DNA of 6,510 nt from contig JACMLV010000488.1 in the NCBI GenBank assembly GCA_014379395.1, positions 1 to 6,510 on the forward strand. Reading direction: 5' to 3'. Numbering within the stretch: the stretch's first letter is position 1; each line of letters begins with the position of its first letter. The position numbers and the translations under genes were made by a program. This stretch comes from Burkholderiaceae bacterium (GTDB taxonomy: Bacteria; Pseudomonadota; Gammaproteobacteria; Burkholderiales; Burkholderiaceae_D). Below, piece by piece: positions 1 to 5,283 of the stretch. The notes beneath the pieces are model-generated. The model worked only from the letters and a program-made list of their open reading frames with translations, ran no database searches and was not told where the DNA came from.

Positions 1-105
1 GCCGCGCTGGAAGCGGCGCCGCGCAAGCCGGGTTTGCGGGTGGTGGTCGACAACAGCGTCCGCCTGCCGGCGCCGGCCGCGCTCGATCGCCGCGTCGGAT
101 TCTGA
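1..105 (+). CDS. C-terminal end of an unidentified protein (partial)
   Basis: An open frame runs in from the left edge and ends at TGA (103-105), giving the last 34 residues of a protein. The tail reads AALEAAPRKPGLRVVVDNSV and ends in RRVGF. Codon use is strongly GC at third positions, as in neighbouring genes, which supports coding. I do not recognise the family from so short a tail and propose no function. The 3' end faces the decayed transporter fragment on the opposite strand. Confidence 0.5.
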   Translation, partial: AALEAAPRKPGLRVVVDNSVRLPAPAALDRRVGF

Positions 106-142
106 GGCCGGCGTGGCCGGGCAGGAGGGCCGGCGGCTGAGG

Positions 143-270
143 CCCTATCACCACCACCAGCGACAGGAAGCCGCTCATGAATTTGGTGCCGGCGTCCATC
201 ATCGAAAACAGCGGCGCGGCCAGCACGATCATGCAACCGCCAGCGGCGAATGCGGGCGGGGTGTGCTCAT
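143..270 (-). pseudogene. Remnant of the N-terminus of an EamA/DMT-type transporter
   Basis: Reading the minus strand from about 262 down to 143 gives a hydrophobic stretch, with GCMIVLAAPLFSMMDAGTKF followed by MSGFLSLVVVIG. This is the pattern of the first transmembrane helix of EamA/drug-metabolite transporters, where a small-residue helix is followed by a motif like LLFSxMDAxxKxLSG. A candidate ATG (268-270) lies in a different frame, and one base gained in the C-run near 257-261 would join it to this frame (MSTPPPAFAAGG). After the VVVIG at 143 the similarity stops, where the second helix should begin. About 40 of the roughly 290 residues normal for the family remain. I infer a gene destroyed by deletion plus a frameshift. 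The family call is from memory and moderately sure. Confidence 0.42.
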
Positions 271-383
271 GCGCTTTGGCGCGCGTTGCGTATGTGCTTT
301 GGCTGGGGCAAGGGAACTGCGGCGTGGGTGGCGTGGGCGACCGTCGATTATGCCGCACGGGCGAAAATGAGGCTGTGCGCGGC

Positions 384-412
384 TTGAGATTTCGGCCCGA
401 GGCGGGGAGAAT
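384..412 (+). promoter_or_regulatory. Putative sigma-70 promoter of the EncFtn-like gene
   Basis: TTGAGA (384-389, 5 of 6 to the -35 consensus), a 17-bp spacer and GAGAAT (407-412, 4 of 6 to the -10 consensus). It would start transcription near 419, leaving a leader of about 27 nt with the ribosome site. This is inferred from sequence alone. Confidence 0.38.
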
Positions 413-445
413 GCGGGATCACGATATCAAAAAAGGATCGCCCCA

Positions 446-790
446 ATGGCACAGGAAGCACAGCAGGAATTGCACCCATCGCAGCAAGCGTCGAAGCAAG
501 AGTCGAAGCAAGATCCGCAGCAGGGTTTGCCCGCGCCGCTCGTCGATATGCACCGCGCCATCAGCGCCCTGATCGGTCAGCTCGAAAGCCTCGATTCGAA
601 CGGCCAGCGTTTTGAAAGCTGCACCGATCCCGAGTTGCGCCGCGTGCTGGCCAACCAGGGCGACGTGGCGCGCAAGCAGGTGGCGATGCTGCTCGAATGG
701 ATGCGCCGGCGCGATGTCAAACTGGACAAGGAAATGAAAGAGGCCTTGTTCAAGGCCGGGCCGATCGTCGCGCAGTTTCATTACGAGTAA
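446..790 (+). CDS. Encapsulated-ferritin-like (EncFtn-family) protein lacking the iron ligands
   Basis: A 114-residue protein. A clear ribosome site AAGGA (433-437) lies 8 nt before the ATG and fixes the start. Residues 1-30 are a Gln/Lys/Ser-rich, probably disordered leader. Residues 33-108 form two predicted helices matching, without gaps in my recollection, the EncFtn fold of encapsulin-loaded ferritins: HRAISALI, QR (54-55), TDPEL (60-64), MLLEWMRRRD (81-90), LF then GPI (101-107). Known EncFtn binds iron through a Glu pair in helix 1 and a Glu plus His in helix 2, with Trp-Tyr nearby. Here the equivalents are Gly44-Gln45, Ser51-Asn52, Val74-Ala75 and Gln78, so ferroxidase activity is not expected. 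Only Glu47 remains acidic. The protein ends at IVAQFHYE right after the fold, without an encapsulin-targeting tail. An Imm26-like gene starts 23 nt downstream. Role unknown; possibly a structural or regulatory derivative. Confidence 0.68.
   Translation: MAQEAQQELHPSQQASKQESKQDPQQGLPAPLVDMHRAISALIGQLESLDSNGQRFESCTDPELRRVLANQGDVARKQVAMLLEWMRRRDVKLDKEMKEALFKAGPIVAQFHYE
489..512 (+). repeat. 12-bp tandem duplication in the Q/K-rich leader
   Basis: Two adjacent 12-bp units, cgtcgaagcaag and agtcgaagcaag, match at 11 of 12 positions. They encode ASKQ-ESKQ (residues 15-22) of the EncFtn-like protein. The repeat is in frame and suggests the disordered leader grew by slippage or duplication. Confidence 0.6.
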
Positions 791-813
791 GGCAAAGAAG
801 GGGCGGGGACACG

Positions 814-1323
814 ATGAAGTTGCTGCCATATCGTGAGGGCACCTGGTTCGCGGTGCCGCTCTGTGTCGCCGGCTATGCCGGCAGCTACGCCGCCGGCGTG
901 GTCGCGCGCGTGGCGCCGAGCGGCCGCATCATCCTCGCTTATTTGTTCGGCGCCAAATATAGCCAACCGCCGACCATGGCCGATGTCGCCGCGCTGCGGC
1001 CGGAGGATGCGATCCGGCGCGTGCGCACCGGCGACATGGGCCTGATGAACCGCCGCTGGCCGATCATCGGCCACGCCGAGGACTGGGACCGGCAAGCCTG
1101 GCCGATGCCGCAGTTCATCCGCCGCGCCGACCTGCTCAAGCGCGCCTGGCGCGAAACCTATTGCGACCTCGATCCAAGCCGGCTCGAGCGCGAAGAATCG
1201 ATCCCCTACGACAGCCCCGGCCTGGAAAGCGATTCGCTGTACGGCTATGGCGCCACCGAATCGTTGATGGCCAAGTTGCTCGATCAGCGCGCCGACGGCG
1301 GGCGCGGGCAGGGCGCGGCCTGA
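814..1323 (+). CDS. Imm26-family immunity-like protein
   Basis: A 169-residue protein starting at the ATG at 814, 10 nt after AGAAGGGG (796-803). An earlier in-frame ATG at 697 lies inside the upstream gene and is rejected. Residues 6-101 show the Imm26 pattern as I know it: YREGTWFAVPL (6-16), GYAGSYAAGVVARV (20-33), an LAYLFGAKY strand (41-49), then TGDMGLMNRRWPIIG (72-86) and WDRQAWPMPQF (91-101). Imm26 proteins are cytoplasmic immunity factors of polymorphic toxin systems, but many are found without a toxin nearby. Residues 102-169 form a charged tail of no recognised type. There is no signal peptide or membrane segment. It lies 23 nt after the EncFtn-like gene, so the two are likely co-transcribed. 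No toxin gene is visible in the window, so the partner and real function are unknown. Confidence 0.7.
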   Translation: MKLLPYREGTWFAVPLCVAGYAGSYAAGVVARVAPSGRIILAYLFGAKYSQPPTMADVAALRPEDAIRRVRTGDMGLMNRRWPIIGHAEDWDRQAWPMPQFIRRADLLKRAWRETYCDLDPSRLEREESIPYDSPGLESDSLYGYGATESLMAKLLDQRADGGRGQGAA

Positions 1324-1350
1324 ATCGGGCCGGCCCCCAAACTAATCAAT

Positions 1351-2706
1351 TCAGGCCGCCGCCATCACGATCTGGATCGCCAGTCCGCCGCCGTCGCGGT
1401 TGCGCAGATGCAGTTCGGCGCCGTGGCGCAACAGCACGCGCTCGACGATCGCCAAGCCCAGTCCGGCGCCGTTGGCCTGGCCGCGCGCGCTGTCGAGGCG
1501 GGTGAACGGTTTGAGCAGCGTGTCGATCTGGTCGGCCGGCACGCCCAGGCCGTGGTCCCGCACCTCGATATAGACGCGGCGCGCGCCGTGCATGCCCTTG
1601 ACGCGGCAGGCGATGTCGATTTCGGTCAGTGCGCCGTCGGCGCTGCGGCCGTAGCGGCGGGCGTTTTCGATCAGGTTGCCCAGCACCCGTTTCAGGTCGG
1701 TCGCGTTGCCCATCACGCTCGCCTGCGGCGCGATGTCGCAGCTGACCTTGACGTCCGGCAGGCGCATCGCCTCGCGCGCGCACTCGCCGAGCAGGGCGCT
1801 GACGTCGACCGGCGTGAAGCTGGCCGTCTCGGTCGGCCGCGCATAGTCGAGGAACTGGCCGATGATGGCGTCCATCTGGCCGATGTCGGACTGGATGCCT
1901 TCGCGCGCGGCGTCCGACAAATTGGCCATTTCGACTTCGAGCTGCATGCGCGCGAGCGGGGTGCGCAGGTCGTGCGAGATGCCGGCCAGGATCACGGCGC
2001 GGTCGGATTCGACCTGGCGCAGGTCGCTCGCCATCTGGTTGAAGCTGCGGTTGGCCTCGATGATCTCGGTCGGGCCGCGCTCGGGCAGCAGGTCCGGCTG
2101 GCGGCCCTTGGCGATGGCGCGCGCGGCCGCCGTCAGGCGCGCCAGCGGCCGGTTGATCAGGCTTGAAATGAGGGCCGCGCCGAGCAGCGAGAACAGCGAC
2201 ACCAGGCTGGCCCAGCCGAGCCACTGGATGCCGGTCAGGCCGCGGATGCGCTCGCGCTCGAGCATCATCCAGTAGTCGTCGTCGTCGATCTTGAAGCTGA
2301 CCCAGAAGCCGGCGATGCCGTTCACGCGCGCCGAAAAGCGCGTCTCCTGGCCCAGTTTCGCCTTGACGCTTTTTTCGATGTCGGGCATCAGCCAGTTGTC
2401 CGGCGGCGGCTCGACCAGATCGTCGTCCTCCAGCGGAAAGATGCGGATGCCCTCGTTGCTGACCAAATCGAACAGCAGTTCGCGCCGCAACTCCGGCTTG
2501 GAGTGGGTCAGCGCCGCCTGCGTGATGGTGACCACCGAGATGACCTGGGCGGCGATCTGCTGCGCCTGCGGGGCGCGCTGGACGACGCTGATCATGCCGA
2601 TCCAGGCCGCCATGCTGAGCATGGTGAGCACGCCGAGCAGGAAGAAGGTGCGCCAGAACAGCCCGCTTTTCAGCCAGGCCAGGCGCTGCGAGGTGAACGA
2701 CGGCAT
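1351..2706 (-). CDS. envZ: Sensor histidine kinase EnvZ
   Basis: A 451-residue inner-membrane sensor kinase, essentially the length of E. coli EnvZ (450). TM1 is about residues 18-42 (FWRTFFLLGVLTML), the periplasmic sensor about 43-160 is acidic (LEDDDLVEPPPD, then DDDD at 141-144), and TM2 is about 163-184. HAMP follows (about 185-237). The dimerisation/phosphoacceptor helix has SHDLRTPL with His245. The ATPase domain shows the N box NLIENARRYG (344-353), G1 DHGLGVP (384-390), F box KPFTR (399-403) and G2 GAGLGLAI (413-420). All catalytic motifs are intact. It phosphorylates and dephosphorylates OmpR in response to osmotic/envelope cues. Its ATG lies 8 nt after the ompR stop, so the two genes form one operon. 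The Shine-Dalgarno is weak, so translation probably depends on coupling. In some betaproteobacteria the related pair is called RisA/RisS. Confidence 0.92.
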   Translation of the reverse strand: MPSFTSQRLAWLKSGLFWRTFFLLGVLTMLSMAAWIGMISVVQRAPQAQQIAAQVISVVTITQAALTHSKPELRRELLFDLVSNEGIRIFPLEDDDLVEPPPDNWLMPDIEKSVKAKLGQETRFSARVNGIAGFWVSFKIDDDDYWMMLERERIRGLTGIQWLGWASLVSLFSLLGAALISSLINRPLARLTAAARAIAKGRQPDLLPERGPTEIIEANRSFNQMASDLRQVESDRAVILAGISHDLRTPLARMQLEVEMANLSDAAREGIQSDIGQMDAIIGQFLDYARPTETASFTPVDVSALLGECAREAMRLPDVKVSCDIAPQASVMGNATDLKRVLGNLIENARRYGRSADGALTEIDIACRVKGMHGARRVYIEVRDHGLGVPADQIDTLLKPFTRLDSARGQANGAGLGLAIVERVLLRHGAELHLRNRDGGGLAIQIVMAAA

Positions 2707-2714
2707 GCGCGGGC

Positions 2715-3485
2715 CTAGCGCGGCTGTCCCTCGGGAATGAAGACGTAGCCCAGGCCCCAGACGGTCTGGATGTAGAGCGGACTCGACGGATCGGGTTCGA
2801 TCAGCTTGCGCAGGCGCGAAATCTGCACGTCCAGGCTGCGGTCGAACACCTCGTATTCGCGCCCGCGCGCCAGTTCCATCAGCTTCTCGCGCGACAGCGG
2901 TTGGCGGGCGTGGCGCGCGAACACCTTGAGCACCGAGAATTCGCCGGTCGTCAACGGCACCGTCTCGCCGTTTTTCTTGAGCGTGCGGGTGCCCAGGTCG
3001 AGCACGAACTGGCCGAAGGTGAAGGTTTGCGGCGTCTCCGACGGCGCGCCCGGCAGCTCGTCGGGACCCTTGCGGCGCAGCACGGCGCCGATGCGCGCGA
3101 CCAGCTCGCGCGGGTTGAACGGCTTGGGCAGATAGTCGTCGGCGCCCATTTCCAGGCCGACGATGCGGTCGACGTCCTCGCCCTTGGCCGTGAGCATGAT
3201 GATCGGGGTCTGGTCGCCGGCGCCGCGCAGGCGGCGGCAGATCGACAGGCCGTCTTCGCCCGGCAGCATCAGGTCGAGCACCAGCAGGTCGTAGCGCTCG
3301 CGCAGCCACAGCTTGTTCATGGCCGGCGCGTTTTCCGCCGTGACGACGTTGAAGCCCTGTTCGGTCAGGTAGCGGCGCAGCAGGTCGCGCAGGCGCACGT
3401 CGTCATCGACCACCAGTATCTTGGCCTGGTGGCCGGGCGTGGCGCCCGGGGTGTTGCCGGAGTTTGTACTGGAGAGGGTAGTCAT
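2715..3485 (-). CDS. ompR: Response regulator OmpR
   Basis: A 256-residue cytoplasmic DNA-binding regulator. The receiver domain (about 21-138) has the acidic pair Asp27/Asp28, phosphoacceptor Asp71 in LVLDLMLPGEDG, Thr99 and Lys121 (LPKPFNPREL). After a linker of about 15 residues the winged-helix domain (about 153-252) has the OmpR/PhoB pattern LTTGEFSVLKVFARH and the recognition helix RSLDVQISRLRKLIE, ending in the YIQTVWGLGYVFIPEG wing. The 20-residue N-terminal stretch is longer than in E. coli OmpR and low in complexity. No internal ATG lies before the receiver, so I keep the start at 3485 although the Shine-Dalgarno is poor. First gene of the ompR-envZ operon. A putative OmpR box (3561-3576) lies upstream, which suggests autoregulation. 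Confidence 0.93.
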   Translation of the reverse strand: MTTLSSTNSGNTPGATPGHQAKILVVDDDVRLRDLLRRYLTEQGFNVVTAENAPAMNKLWLRERYDLLVLDLMLPGEDGLSICRRLRGAGDQTPIIMLTAKGEDVDRIVGLEMGADDYLPKPFNPRELVARIGAVLRRKGPDELPGAPSETPQTFTFGQFVLDLGTRTLKKNGETVPLTTGEFSVLKVFARHARQPLSREKLMELARGREYEVFDRSLDVQISRLRKLIEPDPSSPLYIQTVWGLGYVFIPEGQPR

Positions 3486-3536
3486 CGGTGGTCAATATTG
3501 TCAGATCGGAGTGGCTATGGTAACGTCTCGCCGCGC

Positions 3537-3552
3537 GCAAGCCTAGGCTTGC
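3537..3552. repeat. Perfect 16-bp palindrome upstream of ompR
   Basis: GCAAGCCTAGGCTTGC is an exact palindrome with no spacer, located 52 to 67 bp upstream of the ompR start. It could be a dimeric regulator's operator. With no loop, it is a poor RNA hairpin unless the centre bulges, and no T-tract follows on either strand. Confidence 0.6.
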
Positions 3553-3560
3553 CGGGACTC

Positions 3561-3576
3561 ATTACATACGGTTACA
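3561..3576 (+). promoter_or_regulatory. Putative OmpR-binding direct repeat
   Basis: ATTACA (3561-3566) and GTTACA (3571-3576) repeat in the same orientation exactly 10 bp apart, matching the tandem GTTACA-N4-GTTACA arrangement known for enterobacterial OmpR boxes. Further TTAC words follow at 3581 and 3595, the last within the weak -35 of the downstream + gene. It lies between ompR and the gene at 3680, so it could serve either. Binding is inferred. Confidence 0.45.
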
Positions 3577-3594
3577 AACTTTACCCATTTGCCC

Positions 3595-3623
3595 TTACCG
3601 CACTAGTTAAAGCATCATACACT
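3595..3623 (+). promoter_or_regulatory. Weak candidate promoter of the Q-rich exported protein gene
   Basis: TTACCG (3595-3600), a 17-bp spacer and TACACT (3618-3623, 4 of 6 to the -10 consensus). The poor -35 preceded by OmpR-like half-sites would fit an activator-dependent promoter. Tentative. Confidence 0.25.
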
Positions 3624-3679
3624 TGCTCATCGGCGTATGAAGCTTATCCGTTTATCAGGTATCGCGGAAGAGGAACACA

Positions 3680-4096
3680 ATGAATAACGCGCTCAAAAAC
3701 ATTCACCTTCCGGCAGGCACGACGCTGCGCGGCGCCGTGGCCATGGCCGTCGTCGGCTGCGCTTTGCTGGGTGCGGCGACGTCGTCCCTGGCAGAGCCGG
3801 GCCAGGACGGGCCGCATTGGGGCCGCCGCGACGACGCCGCACAGCGCGCGCAGCAATCGCAACAGGCACAGCAAGCGCAACAGGCACAGCAATCGCAGCA
3901 GGGACGCCGCGGCGACAACCGCGGGGAGATGATGCGCCAGCCCGATCCGCGTATGGCCGACGACCAGCGCAGTATGGCGCAGGGCCAGGACGGCGGGCGC
4001 CGCAACGGCCGCCTGACGCCGGACGAGCGGCGTGACCTGCGGCGCCAGATCAACGAGGCCGGCCAGGACATCTACGCCGCGCCGCCGCGCCGCTAA
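3680..4096 (+). CDS. Small exported protein with a Gln/Ala repeat, function unknown
   Basis: A 138-residue protein. A strong ribosome site GGAAGAGGA (3666-3674) sits 5 nt before the ATG. Residues 1-38 look like a Sec signal peptide: Lys6 and Arg17, hydrophobic core AVAMAVVGCALLGAA, cleavage predicted after SLA (Ala38). The mature part of about 100 residues is highly polar and probably disordered, with a QQ-A/S repeat (about 56-74), a Met/Arg/Gln-rich middle, and a C-terminal charged helix, RLTPDERRDLRRQINEAGQD (111-130), that is likely the conserved functional part. Such LTPDERRxLRRQINEAG tails recur, as I recall, in short exported proteins of Oxalobacteraceae whose role is not known to me. 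Cys27 is inside the signal core and no lipobox follows, so a lipoprotein is unlikely. Divergent from ompR with possible OmpR sites between, which suggests an envelope role. Confidence 0.75.
   Translation: MNNALKNIHLPAGTTLRGAVAMAVVGCALLGAATSSLAEPGQDGPHWGRRDDAAQRAQQSQQAQQAQQAQQSQQGRRGDNRGEMMRQPDPRMADDQRSMAQGQDGGRRNGRLTPDERRDLRRQINEAGQDIYAAPPRR
3851..3904 (+). repeat. 18-bp tandem repeat encoding QQS/QQA
   Basis: Three 18-bp units, each made of two 9-bp halves. The first two are CAGCAATCGCAACAGGCA and CAGCAAGCGCAACAGGCA, and the third is a more diverged copy ending at 3904. They encode QQ(S/A) triplets of the exported protein. In-frame length change by slippage would be tolerated. Confidence 0.75.
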
Positions 4097-4120
4097 GCCG
4101 ACATTTGCGGCGCTGCCGCT

Positions 4121-4148
4121 TTGCGATTGGCGAAACCCCTGCTATAAT
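4121..4148 (+). promoter_or_regulatory. Sigma-70 promoter of tRNA-Arg
   Basis: TTGCGA (4121-4126), a 16-bp spacer, and a perfect TATAAT (4143-4148). Transcription should start near 4155, just before the mature tRNA end at 4159, followed by a GC-rich discriminator region as is usual for stable RNA promoters. Confidence 0.75.
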
Positions 4149-4158
4149 TCGGCCTTGC

Positions 4159-4235
4159 GCGGCTGTAGCTCAGTTGGATAGAGTACTTGGCTACGAACCA
4201 AGGGGTCGTGGGTTCAATTCCTGCCAGCCGCACCA
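4159..4235 (+). tRNA. tRNA-Arg (anticodon ACG)
   Basis: A 77-nt tRNA with encoded CCA. The acceptor stem GCGGCTG (4159-4165) pairs with CAGCCGC (4225-4231), discriminator A4232, CCA 4233-4235. The D arm has AGCTCAGTTGGATAGAG. The anticodon stem CTTGG/CCAAG encloses loop CTACGAA with anticodon ACG (4193-4195). The T arm has GGTTCAATTCC. The first anticodon base A is normally edited to inosine by TadA, reading CGU, CGC and CGA. It has its own promoter and terminator, so it is monocistronic. Confidence 0.97.
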
Positions 4236-4241
4236 GAATAT

Positions 4242-4274
4242 AAGGGGCCAGATCGAAAGATCTGGCCCCTTTTT
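4242..4274 (+). terminator. Intrinsic terminator of tRNA-Arg
   Basis: A perfect 13-bp stem (4242-4254 with 4259-4271) of AAGGGGCCAGATC and its complement, closed by a GAAA tetraloop and running into a T-run (TTTTT to 4274, then further T-rich). It starts 6 nt after the tRNA CCA end. On the opposite strand there is only a weak T stretch, so it is directed to the + transcript. Confidence 0.92.
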
Positions 4275-4302
4275 CTATTTCTTTTTCCGATTTGCCCAGG
4301 AC

Positions 4303-4326
4303 GGCGGCGCCTTTGGGGGCGCCGCC
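4303..4326. other. GC-rich hairpin after the dehydrogenase gene
   Basis: GGCGGCGCC (4303-4311) pairs perfectly with GGCGCCGCC (4318-4326) around a 6-nt loop. It lies 9 nt past the stop of the minus-strand dehydrogenase gene. No T-run follows on the minus strand, so it is not a standard intrinsic terminator. It may stabilise the mRNA 3' end or assist termination. Confidence 0.4.
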
Positions 4327-4335
4327 GCGCCGGCG

Positions 4336-5283
4336 CTACACCACATTGTTCGGCCGTCCGGCCGCGAACGCCTCCAGATTGTCGACCAGCTGATCGGCCA
4401 GCGTCTGCATCGCCGCGCCGCTGGCCCACGCCACATGCGGCGTCAAAATAAAATTGGGCAGGCGCAAATTGAGCAGCACATTGTCGGCCGGCGGCGGTTC
4501 GCTCGTCAGCACGTCGAAGCCGGCGCCGCCGATCACGCCGTTGCTCAAGGCGTGCGCCAGCGCGGCCTCGTCGACCAGCCCGCCGCGCGCGGTGTTGATC
4601 AGCAGCGCCGACGGCTTCATGCGCGCCAACTGCGGCGCGCCGATCAGGTGCCGGGTCTGGGCCGACAGCGGCAGATGCAGGCTCAGCACGTCGGAAGTTT
4701 CCAGCAGCTCGTCGAAGCCCACCTGCGTCACGTCCGGGTCCGCCACCGGCGAGCGCGTGTGCACGCACACCTCCATCCCGAACGCGCGCCCGAGCCGGCC
4801 CATCGCGCGGCCCAGCGTGCCGTAGCCGACCAGCCCGAGGCGGCTGCCGCACAGATCGCGGATCGGATGGTCGAGCAGGCAAAAATGCGCCGATTGCTGC
4901 CAGCGCCCGGCCTCGATGTCGGCGCGGTAGGCCAGCAGGTTGCGGCGCAGCGCCAGGATCAAGGCCATGCCATGCTCGGGCAGCGAGGCGGTCGCGTAAT
5001 TGCGGATGTTGGAGACGACGATGCCGCGCCGGCGGCAGGCCTCCAGATCGACGATGTCGGTGCCGGTGGCGGCCACCGCGATCATCTTCAATTGCGGCAG
5101 CTGCGCCAGTTCCGCCTCGCCAAGGCGCACCTTGTTGACGACGGCGATGCTGGCCTCTCGCAGGCGGGCGACGACGTCGGCGGCGGAGGTGGTCGGATAA
5201 TCGCGCCAAGTATGCGGGAAGGCGGGCGCGCGCAGCTTGGCGACCAGGCTGTCGCGGTCGAGGAAAACGATGTTGTGGTTCAT
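4336..5283 (-). CDS. D-2-hydroxyacid dehydrogenase, glycerate dehydrogenase/hydroxypyruvate reductase type
   Basis: A 315-residue NAD(P)-dependent cytoplasmic enzyme, normal length for the family, that interconverts a 2-keto acid and a D-2-hydroxy acid. The substrate domain has VAATGTDIVDL (70-80), typical of the glycerate dehydrogenase/hydroxypyruvate reductase branch. The Rossmann domain has LGLVGYGTLGRAMG (149-162; GxGxxG at 153-158) followed by HTRS (175-178); Arg177 where NAD-specific members usually have Asp suggests possible NADP use. Catalytic residues are Arg233 (INTARGGLVDE), Glu262 (SEPP) and His283 (TPHVAWAS). The start at 5283 is chosen because AAGG (5291-5294) lies 7 nt upstream and the ATG overlaps the upstream LysR stop as ATGA. 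A longer in-frame start inside the LysR gene is rejected. Probably co-transcribed with and controlled by that regulator. The exact substrate is not decided by sequence alone. Confidence 0.88.
   Translation of the reverse strand: MNHNIVFLDRDSLVAKLRAPAFPHTWRDYPTTSAADVVARLREASIAVVNKVRLGEAELAQLPQLKMIAVAATGTDIVDLEACRRRGIVVSNIRNYATASLPEHGMALILALRRNLLAYRADIEAGRWQQSAHFCLLDHPIRDLCGSRLGLVGYGTLGRAMGRLGRAFGMEVCVHTRSPVADPDVTQVGFDELLETSDVLSLHLPLSAQTRHLIGAPQLARMKPSALLINTARGGLVDEAALAHALSNGVIGGAGFDVLTSEPPPADNVLLNLRLPNFILTPHVAWASGAAMQTLADQLVDNLEAFAAGRPNNVV

Noticed and set aside
177..572. + strand frame overlapping the start of the EncFtn-like gene
   Set aside because: It overlaps the ribosome site and the coding start at 446 in another frame, and its second half is an Arg/Ser-rich shadow. 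The first half is antisense to the transporter-like remnant.
1324..1350. Possible terminator between the convergent Imm26-like and envZ genes
   Set aside because: GGGCCGGCCC is symmetric but has no loop and no T-run on either strand, so I do not call a terminator.
1408..2166. + strand open frame antisense to envZ
   Set aside because: No family motifs and biased composition; the complementary strand codes for the kinase domain.
1346..2224. Alternative minus-strand frame of 292 codons within envZ
   Set aside because: Arg/Pro/Gly/Ala-rich translation in a shifted frame of envZ, whose own frame has all kinase motifs.
2707..3309. Extending envZ upstream to give a 652-residue protein
   Set aside because: The extra frame overlaps ompR in another frame and is Arg/Ala/Pro-rich. 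The 451-residue length from 2706 matches EnvZ and begins just after the ompR stop.
3851..3904. CRISPR-like array
   Set aside because: Units of 18 bp are contiguous without unique spacers and lie in frame inside a coding gene.
4159..4274. tRNA-Arg as an integration site of a mobile element
   Set aside because: No integrase gene and no duplicated tRNA 3' end are visible in the window; the downstream gene is ordinary metabolic.
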